Of a stretch of DNA of 64,000 nucleotides, positions 20,101 to 28,918 are shown piece by piece; within the stretch, counting starts at the first letter, position 1; every line of letters begins with the position of its first letter. The notes beneath the pieces are model-generated. The model did no database searches and was not told the origin of the DNA. It worked only from the letters and a program-made list of their open reading frames with translations. The stretch is from JAKFEE01 sp036675815 (GTDB lineage: Bacteria > Pseudomonadota > Alphaproteobacteria > Rhodospirillales > Magnetospirillaceae). A program made the position numbers and the translations under genes. Location: the NCBI GenBank assembly GCA_036675815.1, contig JAKFEE010000022.1, positions 124,001 to 188,000 on the forward strand, read 5' to 3'.

Positions 20101-20966
20101 TGAGCCGTATCGCCTACGTCAACGGCCGCTATGTCCCCCACCGCCAAGGAACGGTCCATATCGAGGATCGCGGGTATCAATTTGCCGATGGCGTTTATGA
20201 GGTCATAGCCGTGGTTGACGGCCAACTTGTCGATGGGCAGGCGCATCTCAACCGGCTGGCACGTTCGATGGGGGCGTTGCACATTCAGCCGCCGATGGGC
20301 GAGCCGGCCCTACGCCACGTGCTGGCCGAGGTTCTCCGTCGCAATCGCGTCCGCCGTGGGATGGTCTACATGCAGGTGACGCGCGGCGTCGCGCGCCGCG
20401 ATCACGCGTTCCCGCCGCCGGACGTGCGGCCTTCCCTGGTGGTGACGGCCCGCGGCCTGCGCCAGTTCTCCGCCATTCAGGCTGAACAGGGGGTCAAGGT
20501 CATCGGCATTCCCGATTTGCGGTGGAAGCGCTGCGACATCAAGTCCATCGCCCTACTGCCGAACGTGCTGGGCAAGCAGCAGGCCAAGGAAGCGGGGGCG
20601 TTCGAGGCGTGGATGGTCGACGATGCCGGCAACGTGACCGAGGGCACGGCCAGCAACGCCTGGATCGTCACCGAGGCGAATGAACTGGTGACGCGCCACA
20701 TCGACGAGCATGTCTTGTCCGGTATCACCAGGCGGGCCGTCATCGGCATCGCCAGGGGTCTCGGACTCGAATTGATCGAGCGCCCGTTCAGTCTCGACGA
20801 GGCCAAGGCGGCGCGCGAGGCCTTCGTGACTGGGACGACCTCGCTGGTCATGCCGGTGGTGCGAATCGACGATGCGATCGTCGCCGACGGCAAGCCCGGG
20901 CCGATGACGCGACGGCTGCGGGAGGCATACGAGAGGGTGATGACGGAGGGACCTCGTGGCGAGTGA
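20100..20966 (+). CDS. dat: D-amino-acid aminotransferase (class IV, PLP)
   Basis: Fold-type IV PLP enzyme of 288 residues, related to D-alanine transaminase. Seen: YVNGRYVPH, EDRGYQFADGVYEV, the catalytic Lys in RCDIKSIALLPNVLGKQ, GNVTEGTASNAW and a late TGTTSLVMPV phosphate-binding turn. Branched-chain aminotransferase or aminodeoxychorismate lyase are related possibilities; the IEDRGYQFADGVYE form and LRWKRCDIKS favour Dat. The ATG overlaps the trkA stop (TGATG). It may feed D-amino acids to the cell wall. Confidence 0.88.
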   Translation: MSRIAYVNGRYVPHRQGTVHIEDRGYQFADGVYEVIAVVDGQLVDGQAHLNRLARSMGALHIQPPMGEPALRHVLAEVLRRNRVRRGMVYMQVTRGVARRDHAFPPPDVRPSLVVTARGLRQFSAIQAEQGVKVIGIPDLRWKRCDIKSIALLPNVLGKQQAKEAGAFEAWMVDDAGNVTEGTASNAWIVTEANELVTRHIDEHVLSGITRRAVIGIARGLGLELIERPFSLDEAKAAREAFVTGTTSLVMPVVRIDDAIVADGKPGPMTRRLREAYERVMTEGPRGE

Positions 20967-21636
20967 CTTGCGACCGCCGAAGGCGATCGTCTTCGACTGG
21001 GACAACACTCTGGTGGATAGCTGGGAGTGTATCCATTTTGCCAACAACGCCACCTTGCGTCACATGGGCCTGCCCGAGTGGACCCTGGATGAGACGCGTC
21101 AACGTGTGGCCAAATCGCTGCGGGATTCCTTTCCCGTGCTGTTCGGCAACCGCTGGGAGGCGGCCCGTGATTTCTTTTACGCCACCTTTCGCGCCATCCA
21201 CCTCGACCATCTCAAACCGCTGCCCGGCTCGGCCGAACTGCTGAAGGAGCTGGCCGAGCATGGTGTGTGGCTGGCGGTGGTCAGCAACAAGAGCGGGGAA
21301 TTCCTGCGCAAGGAAGCCGAGCAATTGGGCTGGAGCCGTTATTTCCGCCGCCTTGTCGGTGCCAACGACGCGAGCGAGGACAAGCCCTCGGCAGTGCCGG
21401 TGCTGATGGCGCTGGAAGGCTCCGGCGTCGCCCCCGGCGAGGATGTCTGGTTCGTCGGTGATTCCGCCATCGACATGCATTGCGCCGTCAACGCGGGGTG
21501 CGCCCCGGTGCTCGCGCGGGACATACCGCCGCTTCCCGGTGAATTTGCCGTGTATCCGCCGCGGTGCCATGTGGCCGGCTGCGAGGGCTTTGCCGCTCTT
21601 GCGCGTGAACTATTGGTTCCCATATCCCCTTTTTGA
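20956..21636 (+). CDS. HAD-superfamily phosphatase (phosphoglycolate phosphatase-like)
   Basis: HAD hydrolase of 226 residues. Motif I FDWDNTLVDS gives the nucleophile and general acid, motif II is VVSNKSGEFL, the Lys lies in ASEDKPSA, and motif IV is WFVGDSAIDMHCA. The cap is of the helical C1 type seen in phosphoglycolate phosphatases, so Gph-like activity is possible; the substrate is unproven. The GTG start at 20956 overlaps the end of dat by 11 bases. It precedes hfq by about 70 bases. Confidence 0.85.
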   Translation: MASDLRPPKAIVFDWDNTLVDSWECIHFANNATLRHMGLPEWTLDETRQRVAKSLRDSFPVLFGNRWEAARDFFYATFRAIHLDHLKPLPGSAELLKELAEHGVWLAVVSNKSGEFLRKEAEQLGWSRYFRRLVGANDASEDKPSAVPVLMALEGSGVAPGEDVWFVGDSAIDMHCAVNAGCAPVLARDIPPLPGEFAVYPPRCHVAGCEGFAALARELLVPISPF

Positions 21637-21705
21637 TGCTAACGAAGGCGCACCGAGGGGACGCACTCCTGTTACGGTAAGGGGCAATAACAACGGGTTA
21701 CACCC

Positions 21706-21960
21706 ATGTCTTCAGAAAAATCACAAAATGTCCAAGACGTTTTCCTGAACCACATTCGCAAGAACAAGACGCCGGTCACCGTCTTTCTGGTCAACGGCGT
21801 GAAGCTTCAGGGAATCGTCACTTGGTTCGACAACTTCTCGGTCCTGCTGCGTCGCGACGGCCACACCCAGTTGGTGTACAAGCACGCGATTTCCACAGTC
21901 ATGCCGTCGGCACCGATTCAGCTGTTTGAACCGGCGGCCAAAGAGGCTGCCGAAGAATAA
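21706..21960 (+). CDS. hfq: RNA chaperone Hfq
   Basis: Sm-like hexameric RNA chaperone of 84 residues mediating sRNA-mRNA pairing. Sm1: DVFLNHIRKNKTPVTVFLVNGVKLQG-type segment; Sm2: VYKHAISTVMPS. It has the short alphaproteobacterial C-terminal tail. It is followed two bases later by hflX, the classical order. Confidence 0.98.
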   Translation: MSSEKSQNVQDVFLNHIRKNKTPVTVFLVNGVKLQGIVTWFDNFSVLLRRDGHTQLVYKHAISTVMPSAPIQLFEPAAKEAAEE

Positions 21961-21962
21961 CT

Positions 21963-23279
21963 TTGAGCGAGGCACTCGAAAACACCGAGCGACCGCTGAC
22001 GAGGTCCCTGGTCGTGCGCCCCGTGCCCAAGGGCACCGGCGACGGCGGCCGGTTGCCCGAGTCGCAGCTCGACGAAGCCGTCGGGCTGGCGCAGGCGATC
22101 GAGTTGGATGTGGTGCATGCCGAGGCGGTGCCGCTGGCCAAGCGGCGGCCGTCGACCTTGCTGGGGGAAGGCACGGTCGAGCGGCTCGGTGCGGTCATCG
22201 CCGCCGAGGAGGTCACCGTCGCCGTCGTCGACACGCATGTGTCGCCGGTGCAGCAGCGCAATCTCGAGCGCGCCTGGAAGTGCAAGGTCATCGACCGTAC
22301 CGGCCTGATCCTCGAGATTTTCGGTGCCCGTGCCCGAACACGCGAGGGCCGGCTGCAGGTGGAATTGGCGGCACTGTCATACCAGGCCAGCCGCCTCGTG
22401 CGGTCGTGGACCCACCTGGAACGGCAGCGCGGCGGCTTCGGCTTCATGGGCGGCCCCGGCGAGACGCAGATCGAGGCAGACCGCCGCATGATCCGCGAGC
22501 GGATGGCGCGCCTGAAGAAGGAACTGGAAGAGGTCAAGCGCACCCGCGACCTGCATCGAAAGGCGCGCAAGCGCGTGCCTTATCCGGTCGTGGCGCTGGT
22601 GGGGTACACCAACGCCGGCAAGTCGACGCTGTTCAACAAGCTGACGCGTGCCGAGGTCGTCGCGCGCGACCAGCTATTCGCCACGCTGGATCCCACCATG
22701 CGCGGGCTGATGCTGCCGTCGGGCCGCAAGGCCATTCTGTCCGATACCGTCGGCTTCGTCTCGAATCTGCCGCATGAATTGGTCGCCGCCTTCCGTGCCA
22801 CCTTGGAAGAGGTGCTGGAAGCGGACATCGTCGTTCACGTCCGCGACGTGCACCATCCCGACACCGCCGCGCAGCAGGATGACGTCGAGAAGGTGCTGCA
22901 TGACATCGGCCTGCCGGCGACGGTGGAACTGATCGAGGCTCTGAACAAGATCGACCTGCTGGGCGACAACGCTCGCGCCGAAGTGCTCAATCAGGCGGCG
23001 CGGGACCCACGCCTGGTGCCGTTGTCGGCCCTGAGTGGCGAAGGCACCGAGCGGTTGTTGCTGGTGATCGACGACCGCTTGGCCCAACAACGCCTGGTCA
23101 TTTCCGTGACCATTCCGCTCAGTGACGGTGCGGCGATTTCCTGGCTGTATCAGCACGGTGAAGTGGTGGAGCGCGAGGATGACGACGAGCGTGCCCGCAT
23201 GCGGGTGCGTCTCGCCGCCGCCGATGCCGCCCGCTTCGAGCGGCGCATGCCGCCCCCTGGGCCTGGGGCCATCGCATGA
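21963..23279 (+). CDS. hflX: GTPase HflX
   Basis: Ribosome-associated GTPase of 438 residues that rescues or splits stalled ribosomes. The N-terminal HflX domain has GEGTVERLG and LILEIFGARARTREGRLQVELA; the glycine-rich GGFGFMGGPGETQIEADRR follows. The G domain carries GYTNAGKSTLFN (G1), DTVGFVSNLPHELV (G3) and NKIDLL (G4). The start is a TTG at 21963, two bases after the hfq stop. The stop overlaps the next start (ATGA). Confidence 0.96.
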   Translation: MSEALENTERPLTRSLVVRPVPKGTGDGGRLPESQLDEAVGLAQAIELDVVHAEAVPLAKRRPSTLLGEGTVERLGAVIAAEEVTVAVVDTHVSPVQQRNLERAWKCKVIDRTGLILEIFGARARTREGRLQVELAALSYQASRLVRSWTHLERQRGGFGFMGGPGETQIEADRRMIRERMARLKKELEEVKRTRDLHRKARKRVPYPVVALVGYTNAGKSTLFNKLTRAEVVARDQLFATLDPTMRGLMLPSGRKAILSDTVGFVSNLPHELVAAFRATLEEVLEADIVVHVRDVHHPDTAAQQDDVEKVLHDIGLPATVELIEALNKIDLLGDNARAEVLNQAARDPRLVPLSALSGEGTERLLLVIDDRLAQQRLVISVTIPLSDGAAISWLYQHGEVVEREDDDERARMRVRLAAADAARFERRMPPPGPGAIA

Positions 23280-24049
23280 GGATCGACGTCGGAAAGGTCG
23301 TCGACATCATCCGCGATGCGGCCAAGGCCGAGATCGTTCCGCGCTTCTGCGCGCTGCAGGCGCATCAGATTCGCGAAAAGGGACCGGGCAACCTGGTTAC
23401 CGAGGCCGATATCGAGGCGGAAAAGGTTCTGACGCGCCGGCTGCAGGAGTTGTTGCCCGGTGCGCGGGTCGTGGGTGAGGAGGCGGTGGCGGCCGATCCC
23501 CACGTGATGGACCTGCTGCACGGCGACGCACCGGTGTGGATCATCGATCCGGTGGACGGCACCGCCAATTTTGCCAAGAACCGCCCGGTCTTCGGTGTCA
23601 TCGTCGCACTCGTGCACGGCGGGCGCACCTTGGCGGGGTGGATCCACGACCCCCTTGCCGATGTGACGGCCACGGTCGAAGCCGGGCAGGGCGCCTGGAT
23701 AGGCGATGTCCGCTTGCGTGCCGCCCCGTCCGCGCCGCTGTCGGAGTTGGTGGGCAGCCTGGGGTTTCGCCGCAACAAACAGTTGAGCGGCAGGGTACGG
23801 GAGATGCTGGTGCAGGGCAGTGTCGCCCACGACTATCTCGGCCTCGCCGGCGGCCGCATCCATTTCGCCTATTACCGGCGGCTCAATCCCTGGGACCACG
23901 CGGCCGGCGTGCTGATGTTCCAGGAGGCCGGCGGCCATGCCGCACTGCTCGACGGTGCGCCATACCGCCCGTTCCCAGGCCCCACCGGCGTCTTGCTCGC
24001 GCCTGACCAGCAGGTGTGGGACGAACTGCGGCCCTTGATCGAGGCCTAG
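23276..24049 (+). CDS. Inositol monophosphatase family protein
   Basis: Metal-dependent phosphatase of the IMPase/CysQ/SuhB group, 257 residues. Metal ligands are seen in VVGEEAV (GEE), WIIDPVDGTANFAKN (DPxDGT) and the late NPWDHAAGVLMFQEAGG (WDxAA). Likely substrates include inositol phosphate or 3'-phosphoadenosine phosphate; sequence alone does not decide. ATG 23276 overlaps the hflX stop. A 22-bp inverted repeat follows the stop and separates it from the convergent next gene. Confidence 0.9.
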   Translation: MRIDVGKVVDIIRDAAKAEIVPRFCALQAHQIREKGPGNLVTEADIEAEKVLTRRLQELLPGARVVGEEAVAADPHVMDLLHGDAPVWIIDPVDGTANFAKNRPVFGVIVALVHGGRTLAGWIHDPLADVTATVEAGQGAWIGDVRLRAAPSAPLSELVGSLGFRRNKQLSGRVREMLVQGSVAHDYLGLAGGRIHFAYYRRLNPWDHAAGVLMFQEAGGHAALLDGAPYRPFPGPTGVLLAPDQQVWDELRPLIEA

Positions 24050-24054
24050 ACCCG

Positions 24055-24106
24055 GAGCGCGGAGCTCCAGCTCCGCAGACGCAGGCGGAGCTGGAGCTCC
24101 GCGCTC
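24055..24106. terminator. Perfect 22-bp inverted repeat between convergent genes
   Basis: The arms at 24055-24076 and 24085-24106 are exact reverse complements, with an 8-base spacer AGACGCAG. Each arm begins or ends GCGGAGCTGGAGCTCCGC. It lies exactly between two convergent genes, so it probably serves as a bidirectional terminator. A related 22-base copy lies at 44828-44849. Confidence 0.75.
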
Positions 24107-24114
24107 AGGTCACA

Positions 24115-25281
24115 TCACTCCAGCTCGCGTTCGCGGCGGTAGGGGCCGGCGGCGCGGAGGGCTGCGATCTCTCGGGCGACCGATCGCCGCTCCTCGGCCA
24201 AGTATTGGGCAATGGCCCGGCCGAAGCGCTCGTCGGCGATCCAGTGGGCGCTGTACGTCGCCTGCGGCAGATAGCCGCGCTGCACCTTGTGCTCGCCCTG
24301 GGCGCCCGCCTCGACGCGCGCCAGGCGGTGAGCAATGGCGAAATCGATGGCCCTGTAATAGCAGGCCTCGAAATGCAGGAACTTGAAATCGGAATGGGCG
24401 CCCCACAGCCTGCCGTAGAGTGTGTCGCGGCCCATAAGGTTGAGCGCCGCTGCGACCGGGGTGCCGTCCAGTGTGGCCCACACCAGGACGACGTGATCTG
24501 CCATGGTGGCGCCCAACCGAGCGAAGAAGTCGCGGTTCAGGTAGTCATTGGCCCATTTGCGCTCGACGGTGTCGAGGTAGAAGCGATGGAATGCGTCCCA
24601 GTGCGCCGATGTAATCGCTTCGCCGCGAAGCGTTTCGATGGCAATTCCTTGTGCGGCGACCCGTTGGCGCTCCTTGCGGATGGCCTTCCGCTTGCGCGAC
24701 GACAACTCGCCCAGGAAATCTTCGAAAGTGGCGTAGCCGCGGTTCCGCCAGTGATATTGTAGGCCCAGACGCGGCAGGAGACCGGCACCGCACAGCCGTT
24801 GCCACTGCTCCTCGGTCGGGAAGGTAACATGCAGCGACGACACCTTGTGACGACGCGCCAGTTCCAGCATCGCCTCGATGAGCAGTTCCTCCAATGGCCC
24901 AGCAGGCTGTTCCGCGCGCACGAGCAGCCGGCGACCGGTGACCGGAGTGAAGGGCACGGCACATTGAAGCTTCGGATAATAGCGGCCGCCGGCGCGACGA
25001 TAGGCGTCGGCCCAAGTCCAGTCGAAGACGTACTCGCCAAGGGAATGGCTCTTGAGATAGAGCGGCGCGCAGGCCAGCAACCGCGCTTCGGCATCCTCGA
25101 CCAGCAGGTGCCGTGGCATCCAGCCGGTGTCGCTGCAGGCCGAGCCGGATTGTTCCAACGCCGACAGAAAGGCGTGGCTGAGGAAGGGATCGTCGGCGCC
25201 CGAACACGCGTCCCATTGCCCCGCATCCACGTCATGGATGCCGCCCGAGACGCGCACCCGTACCTCGCCCGCCTTGGCCAT
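24115..25281 (-). CDS. FemAB/GNAT-like peptidogalycan biosynthesis family protein
   Basis: A 388-residue protein of the FemAB-like group (DUF482), with two GNAT-like lobes. Recognised segments: DPFLSHAFLSALEQSGSA, the SLGEYVFDWTWADAY region, YYPKLQCAVPFTPVTGRRLL, the SSRKRKAIRKERQRV basic stretch, and KFLHFEACYYRAIDFAI. Family members are annotated as acyl or aminoacyl transferases, but a reaction is not established. The start at 25281 is preceded by GAGGCGGAAG. It is convergent with the inositol phosphatase gene and divergent from the DUF445 gene. Confidence 0.85.
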   Translation of the reverse strand: MAKAGEVRVRVSGGIHDVDAGQWDACSGADDPFLSHAFLSALEQSGSACSDTGWMPRHLLVEDAEARLLACAPLYLKSHSLGEYVFDWTWADAYRRAGGRYYPKLQCAVPFTPVTGRRLLVRAEQPAGPLEELLIEAMLELARRHKVSSLHVTFPTEEQWQRLCGAGLLPRLGLQYHWRNRGYATFEDFLGELSSRKRKAIRKERQRVAAQGIAIETLRGEAITSAHWDAFHRFYLDTVERKWANDYLNRDFFARLGATMADHVVLVWATLDGTPVAAALNLMGRDTLYGRLWGAHSDFKFLHFEACYYRAIDFAIAHRLARVEAGAQGEHKVQRGYLPQATYSAHWIADERFGRAIAQYLAEERRSVAREIAALRAAGPYRRERELE

Positions 25282-25355
25282 CGCTTCCGCCTCGTGACTT
25301 CCGCCCCCCGGCGAGTCAATGGGCTGACCTCGCGGGCAGGTCAAGGGACCGCGCC

Positions 25356-26609
25356 ATGATCGGCGGGCCGTCCGATGTGCAGCGCCGCGCCGATCTGCGC
25401 CGGATGCGCGGCGTCGCCACCGGCTTGCTGGCGTTGATGCTGGCGACCTGGCTGGCAGCCCGCTGGGCGCAAACGACCTACGGCTTAGCTTGGCTTTCTT
25501 ATGCCGAAGCGTTCGCTGAGGCGGCAATGGTGGGCGGCATTGCCGACTGGTTCGCGGTAACGGCGCTGTTCCGCCATCCCCTGGGCCTGCCGATCCCGCA
25601 CACCGCCATCATCCCCCGCAACAAGGACCGGCTGGGCGCCAGCCTCGGCAACTTCATTGCCCGCGAGTTTCTGACCGTGGATACCGTGCGCCAAAGGCTG
25701 CACAGCGTCGATGTGGCCCGCCATCTCGCCGACTGGCTCGTCGAACCGGGTAATGCAGCCGCGGTCGCCCGCCGCGTGGCGGAAAGCGTGCCGGCGGTGA
25801 TCGACGCCACCGGCGACGAGAACGTGCGGCGTTTCATGCGTGATGGCATCGTCCGCGGCCTCCGCTCGGTCGAGGTTGCCCCGGTGCTGGGTCGTGTGCT
25901 GTCGGTCCTGGTGACCAATCGTCGCCACCAAGCCCTGTTTGACCGTATCATCGACTTGGCATGGCAGTTCCTGAACGCCAATCACGACGCCATTCGCCAC
26001 AAGATTTCCGAAGGCAGCAAGTGGTGGATGCCCAAGGTCGTCGACGAAAAATTGTTCCGCAAAGTGGTCGACGGCATCGAGAGCACCCTCGACGAGCTTC
26101 GTGCGCCCGACCACCCCTGGCGCGACCAATTCAGCGCCGCGGTCGAGGAGTATGTCGTCCGCCTGTCCAGCGGCGAGATCTCTCACACGCGCGCCGAGGC
26201 CATCAAGGAAGAAATCCTTTCCAATCCGGTCGTGGCCGCCTACATCGATTCGGTATGGGGCGACATCAAGCAGAGGATGCGCCAGGATGCCGAGTGCCTG
26301 GATGGCACCATGGCGCGGGGCGTTGAGCGATTGCTCTTCGCCATCGGCGAGCGCCTGAGCCGTGACGAAGCGATGCGCGGGGTCGTGAATGGCTGGGTCG
26401 AGCAGCTAGCCATCCATCGCCTGGTGCCGCACCGCGATCAGATCGCCGCCTTCCTTAGCGGCGTCGTGCATCGCTGGGACATGGGGACCGTCGTCACCAA
26501 GCTGGAACTGCTGGTCGGCAGGGATTTGCAATACATCCGCATCAACGGCACCGTCGTCGGCGGCGCTGTCGGCCTGTTCATTCACGCCACGTCGGCTGTC
26601 GTTGGCTGA
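25356..26609 (+). CDS. DUF445 family membrane protein
   Basis: A 417-residue protein of the DUF445 (YjiN-like) family. It has an N-terminal hydrophobic segment, ATGLLALMLATWLAARW, then the signature AEAAMVGGIADWFAVTALFRHPLGLPIPHTAIIP in pieces, a long soluble middle, and a final hydrophobic stretch INGTVVGGAVGLFIHATSAVV. This fits two terminal membrane anchors around a helical domain. Function is unknown. ATG 25356 diverges from the FemAB-like gene. Confidence 0.85.
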   Translation: MIGGPSDVQRRADLRRMRGVATGLLALMLATWLAARWAQTTYGLAWLSYAEAFAEAAMVGGIADWFAVTALFRHPLGLPIPHTAIIPRNKDRLGASLGNFIAREFLTVDTVRQRLHSVDVARHLADWLVEPGNAAAVARRVAESVPAVIDATGDENVRRFMRDGIVRGLRSVEVAPVLGRVLSVLVTNRRHQALFDRIIDLAWQFLNANHDAIRHKISEGSKWWMPKVVDEKLFRKVVDGIESTLDELRAPDHPWRDQFSAAVEEYVVRLSSGEISHTRAEAIKEEILSNPVVAAYIDSVWGDIKQRMRQDAECLDGTMARGVERLLFAIGERLSRDEAMRGVVNGWVEQLAIHRLVPHRDQIAAFLSGVVHRWDMGTVVTKLELLVGRDLQYIRINGTVVGGAVGLFIHATSAVVG

Positions 26610-26617
26610 GGTGCGCC

Positions 26618-26645
26618 GCGGCGGGTGGGCGAGGCCGCCCGCCGC
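26618..26645. terminator. Bidirectional hairpin between convergent genes
   Basis: GCGGCGGG (26618-26625) pairs with CCCGCCGC (26638-26645) over a 12-base loop. It sits between the DUF445 stop and the end of the convergent small lipoprotein gene. Confidence 0.5.
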
Positions 26646-26657
26646 CACTGCTCGCCA

Positions 26658-26897
26658 TCAATCCCAGAACGACGGATCGTCCCAGACGGGCTCACCCAGT
26701 TGGACGTCGCTGGGTTCGGTGACCGCGCCGCCGGCGGCGCCGATCCCGGCCCCGGCCAGCGCACCGACCGGCCCACCCACCAAAGCGCCGCCCGCGGCGC
26801 CCATTCCGGCACCGCTCAGGGCGCGGTCCTGCTCAGCGGTGCCGCAGGCAGCCAACAACACCGTGAACGCGCCGACGGCCATCACCTTGCGGATCAT
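26658..26897 (-). CDS. Small glycine-zipper lipoprotein
   Basis: A 79-residue lipoprotein with a signal peptide MIRKVMAVGAFTVL and lipobox LLAAC. The middle is a glycine zipper (GAGMGAAGGALVGGPVGAL continuing to GAAGGAV), which usually packs in membranes, and the tail ends VWDDPSFWD. Similar proteins lie in outer membranes of proteobacteria (Rick_17kDa-like or OmpA-linked). The ATG at 26897 was chosen over 26915 because it gives the normal length of signal peptide. It is the last gene of a minus-strand run. Confidence 0.8.
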   Translation of the reverse strand: MIRKVMAVGAFTVLLAACGTAEQDRALSGAGMGAAGGALVGGPVGALAGAGIGAAGGAVTEPSDVQLGEPVWDDPSFWD

Positions 26898-26966
26898 CCA
26901 AGCCTCCTTCCGCATGTTCGACGGGTAGTGAACGCCGGCGCCCGGAGGTGAGTTCCATGCCGCCGA

Positions 26967-27434
26967 TCAGGCGATCTCGAACAGGCCCTCCACTTCGACC
27001 GCGACGCCGAGCGGCAGCGACGGTACGCCGACCGCGGCGCGGGCGTGGCGCCCGGCGTCGCCGAAAACCTCGACCATCAGATCGGACGCGCCATTGACCA
27101 CCTTTGGATGATCGGTGAATTCCTGTGTGCAGCTGACGAAGCCGCCAAGCCGGATGACCCGCCGAACACGATCGAGATCGCCAGCACAGGCGGCCTTGAG
27201 CTGCGTGATCAGGTTGAGACCACACAGGCGCGCCGCCCGATAGCCCTGCTCGACGTCGTATTCGGCGCCCAGCCGGCCGAGGAATTGCGGCTTGCCGTCG
27301 ACGAGGCCGATCTGGCCGGAAACGAAGACGAGATTGCCGCTGATGACGAATGGGACGTAATTGGCCACCGGGGCCGTCGCTGCCGACAGGGTGAGACCAA
27401 GTTCCTCCAGTCGTGCCTCGATTCTGCCGCTCAT
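26967..27434 (-). CDS. RidA family (YjgF/YER057c/UK114) protein
   Basis: A 155-residue member of the RidA superfamily. RidA proper hydrolyses reactive enamine/imine intermediates. Here the sequence has PFVISGNLVFVSGQIGLVDG, RRVIRLGGFVSCTQEFTDHPKVVNGASDLMVEVFGD in pieces and ARAAVGVPSLPLGVAVEVEG, which is closer to the longer non-archetypal RidA group (YjgF-like with ARAAVGV). The Arg of ARAAVGV, which binds the carboxylate in RidA, is present. Its ATG overlaps the stop of the upstream CD-NTase-like gene (ATGA), so the two are translationally coupled. Confidence 0.9.
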   Translation of the reverse strand: MSGRIEARLEELGLTLSAATAPVANYVPFVISGNLVFVSGQIGLVDGKPQFLGRLGAEYDVEQGYRAARLCGLNLITQLKAACAGDLDRVRRVIRLGGFVSCTQEFTDHPKVVNGASDLMVEVFGDAGRHARAAVGVPSLPLGVAVEVEGLFEIA

Positions 27435-28291
27435 GCTGCTTCTCCTTCTATCAACTGCGGAAACATGGGCCCAAACAGCCTTCGCCATTCGGCCGTCGCG
27501 TCTGCCATTTCGCCCGCCGCGGCCCGCCGGTCGGCCAGAACGAGGCGCCAGTAGGCAGCCTCGGCCTGACCGTGCCAGGCGGCATCCACCTGCAATCGGC
27601 CAAGGCGGCCGGGCAGTTCGAACTCGGCGGGCGTGTGCCGCCTGGCCCATACCATGAAGTCGCTCAGCCATCGCGGCAAGGGGGCGGCCAGAGCATCGGC
27701 AGCAAACTCGCGCGCCAGCACCTCGAGGGCGAACGGGGGCGGGGCGGTTGCCACGGTCAGTCGCCAAGCCTTGAGCAGGGCAAGCAGGTCGCCCAATCGG
27801 CCCGCGCTGACGCCATCGGCCAAGCGCAATGCCGCCGCCTCGGCGGTGGGATTGCTCTGGCGCCAGCCGCCGGGGCCAGGGATCAGAAAACCACCCCGGT
27901 GGCCGAAACAAGGGATGGCGGCGACGACAATACCTGCGGCAACGATGCCGATGCGCCAGCCGTCGAGCCTATGCAACTGCCAGCCGGCCTCGGTCAACGT
28001 GGCGGCGACCTCGTCGAGCACAGCGGCCGATGGCGGAACGCCTCTGACGCATCGGTGGCCAGGTATCAGGTAATACAGGTCGACCGCAGGCAGCGGCCGA
28101 ATGACCGTGCGTTTGCCGAATGAGCCACCAATCAGGTGGTCCTCGCGGAATTCCTCAGGGGCAGTGGGGCGGAAGTGGCGACGCAGGGTCGCGGCGACCG
28201 CCCGCGCCACCGCCCGCGCCAATGACACCTCGCGCGGCGTCGGCCGCAGCGCGCCCAGGAAGGCGGTAAAGGCGGGAACACTGGCGTCCAT
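27431..28291 (-). CDS. CD-NTase-like protein with lost catalytic acids
   Basis: A 286-residue protein matching the nucleotidyltransferase fold of CBASS-type CD-NTases. Similarities: FLGALRPT near the N terminus, GGSFGKRTVIRP (55-66; family GSwGKGTqiRP), AVDLYYLIP (69-77; family DvDvyfvLP), PCF and FLIPGPGGWRQSNPTAEA (family GGxxxxxPxxE), then LLALLKAWR and FALEVLAREF. In the catalytic DxD motif the first Asp is Ala69 and Asp71 remains. The acid normally three residues before the P-x-F is also Ala (124). It should therefore be inactive as a cyclase or synthase, unless acids come from elsewhere. No CBASS effector lies nearby; it is coupled to a RidA gene and follows msrA by 53 bases. Confidence 0.7.
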   Translation of the reverse strand: MDASVPAFTAFLGALRPTPREVSLARAVARAVAATLRRHFRPTAPEEFREDHLIGGSFGKRTVIRPLPAVDLYYLIPGHRCVRGVPPSAAVLDEVAATLTEAGWQLHRLDGWRIGIVAAGIVVAAIPCFGHRGGFLIPGPGGWRQSNPTAEAAALRLADGVSAGRLGDLLALLKAWRLTVATAPPPFALEVLAREFAADALAAPLPRWLSDFMVWARRHTPAEFELPGRLGRLQVDAAWHGQAEAAYWRLVLADRRAAAGEMADATAEWRRLFGPMFPQLIEGEAA

Positions 28292-28344
28292 GCCCGACTG
28301 ATACGCTGAAAGTCGCCAGGGCGGAAGTCCGAGCGCCCCACGCC

Positions 28345-28818
28345 CTAAAGATGACAGGAGGCGCGGCCGCGCTTTTCCAGGTACTGCTGGTGGTAATCCT
28401 CGGCCGGCCAGTAATCACCTGCCGCCACGATCTCGGTCACGATGGGGCGGCGGAACCGCCCCGAGGCGGTAAGCCGCTCCTTGGCGGCGCGCGCTGCCTG
28501 TTCCTGTTCGGGTGAGTGAAAGAAGATGACCGAGCGGTACTGGCTCCCGACGTCCGGCCCCTGGCGGTTCAGTTGAGTCGGGTCGTGGGTCTGCCAAAAG
28601 ACGTCGAGCAGGTGCTCGTAGCTCACGACGGCGGGATCGAACTCGATTCGCACCGCTTCGGCGTGGCCGGTGCGGTCGCAGCACACCTGTTCGTAGGTCG
28701 GATGAGTGCTGTGGCCGCCGATGTAACCGACGCTGGTAGCGGTCACGCCGGGCACCCGGCGGAAGGCCGCTTCGACCCCCCAGAAGCACCCCGCCGCCAA
28801 AGTAGCAACTTGCATCAT
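28345..28818 (-). CDS. msrA: Peptide methionine sulfoxide reductase MsrA
   Basis: Repairs methionine-S-sulfoxide in proteins. The 157-residue protein has the catalytic AAGCFWGVEAAF motif with Cys11 in the numbering from MMQVATLAAG, YIGGHSTHPTYEQVC, GHAEAVRIEFD, SQYRSVIF and the DYHQQYLEKRG C-terminal region. ATG 28818 is followed by a minus-strand neighbour 53 bases on. The next gene upstream encodes a large CoA-ligase-like acetyltransferase. Confidence 0.96.
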   Translation of the reverse strand: MMQVATLAAGCFWGVEAAFRRVPGVTATSVGYIGGHSTHPTYEQVCCDRTGHAEAVRIEFDPAVVSYEHLLDVFWQTHDPTQLNRQGPDVGSQYRSVIFFHSPEQEQAARAAKERLTASGRFRRPIVTEIVAAGDYWPAEDYHQQYLEKRGRASCHL

Positions 28819-28918
28819 GTTCCTCGTGTCCGCTTATGCCGTCACCGTTTGCAAATGTAAGGATGCGGGCCGCGGTGCGCCAGCCGGTGCGCGATATGGT
28901 GCGCACGGCCGGCGTCGC

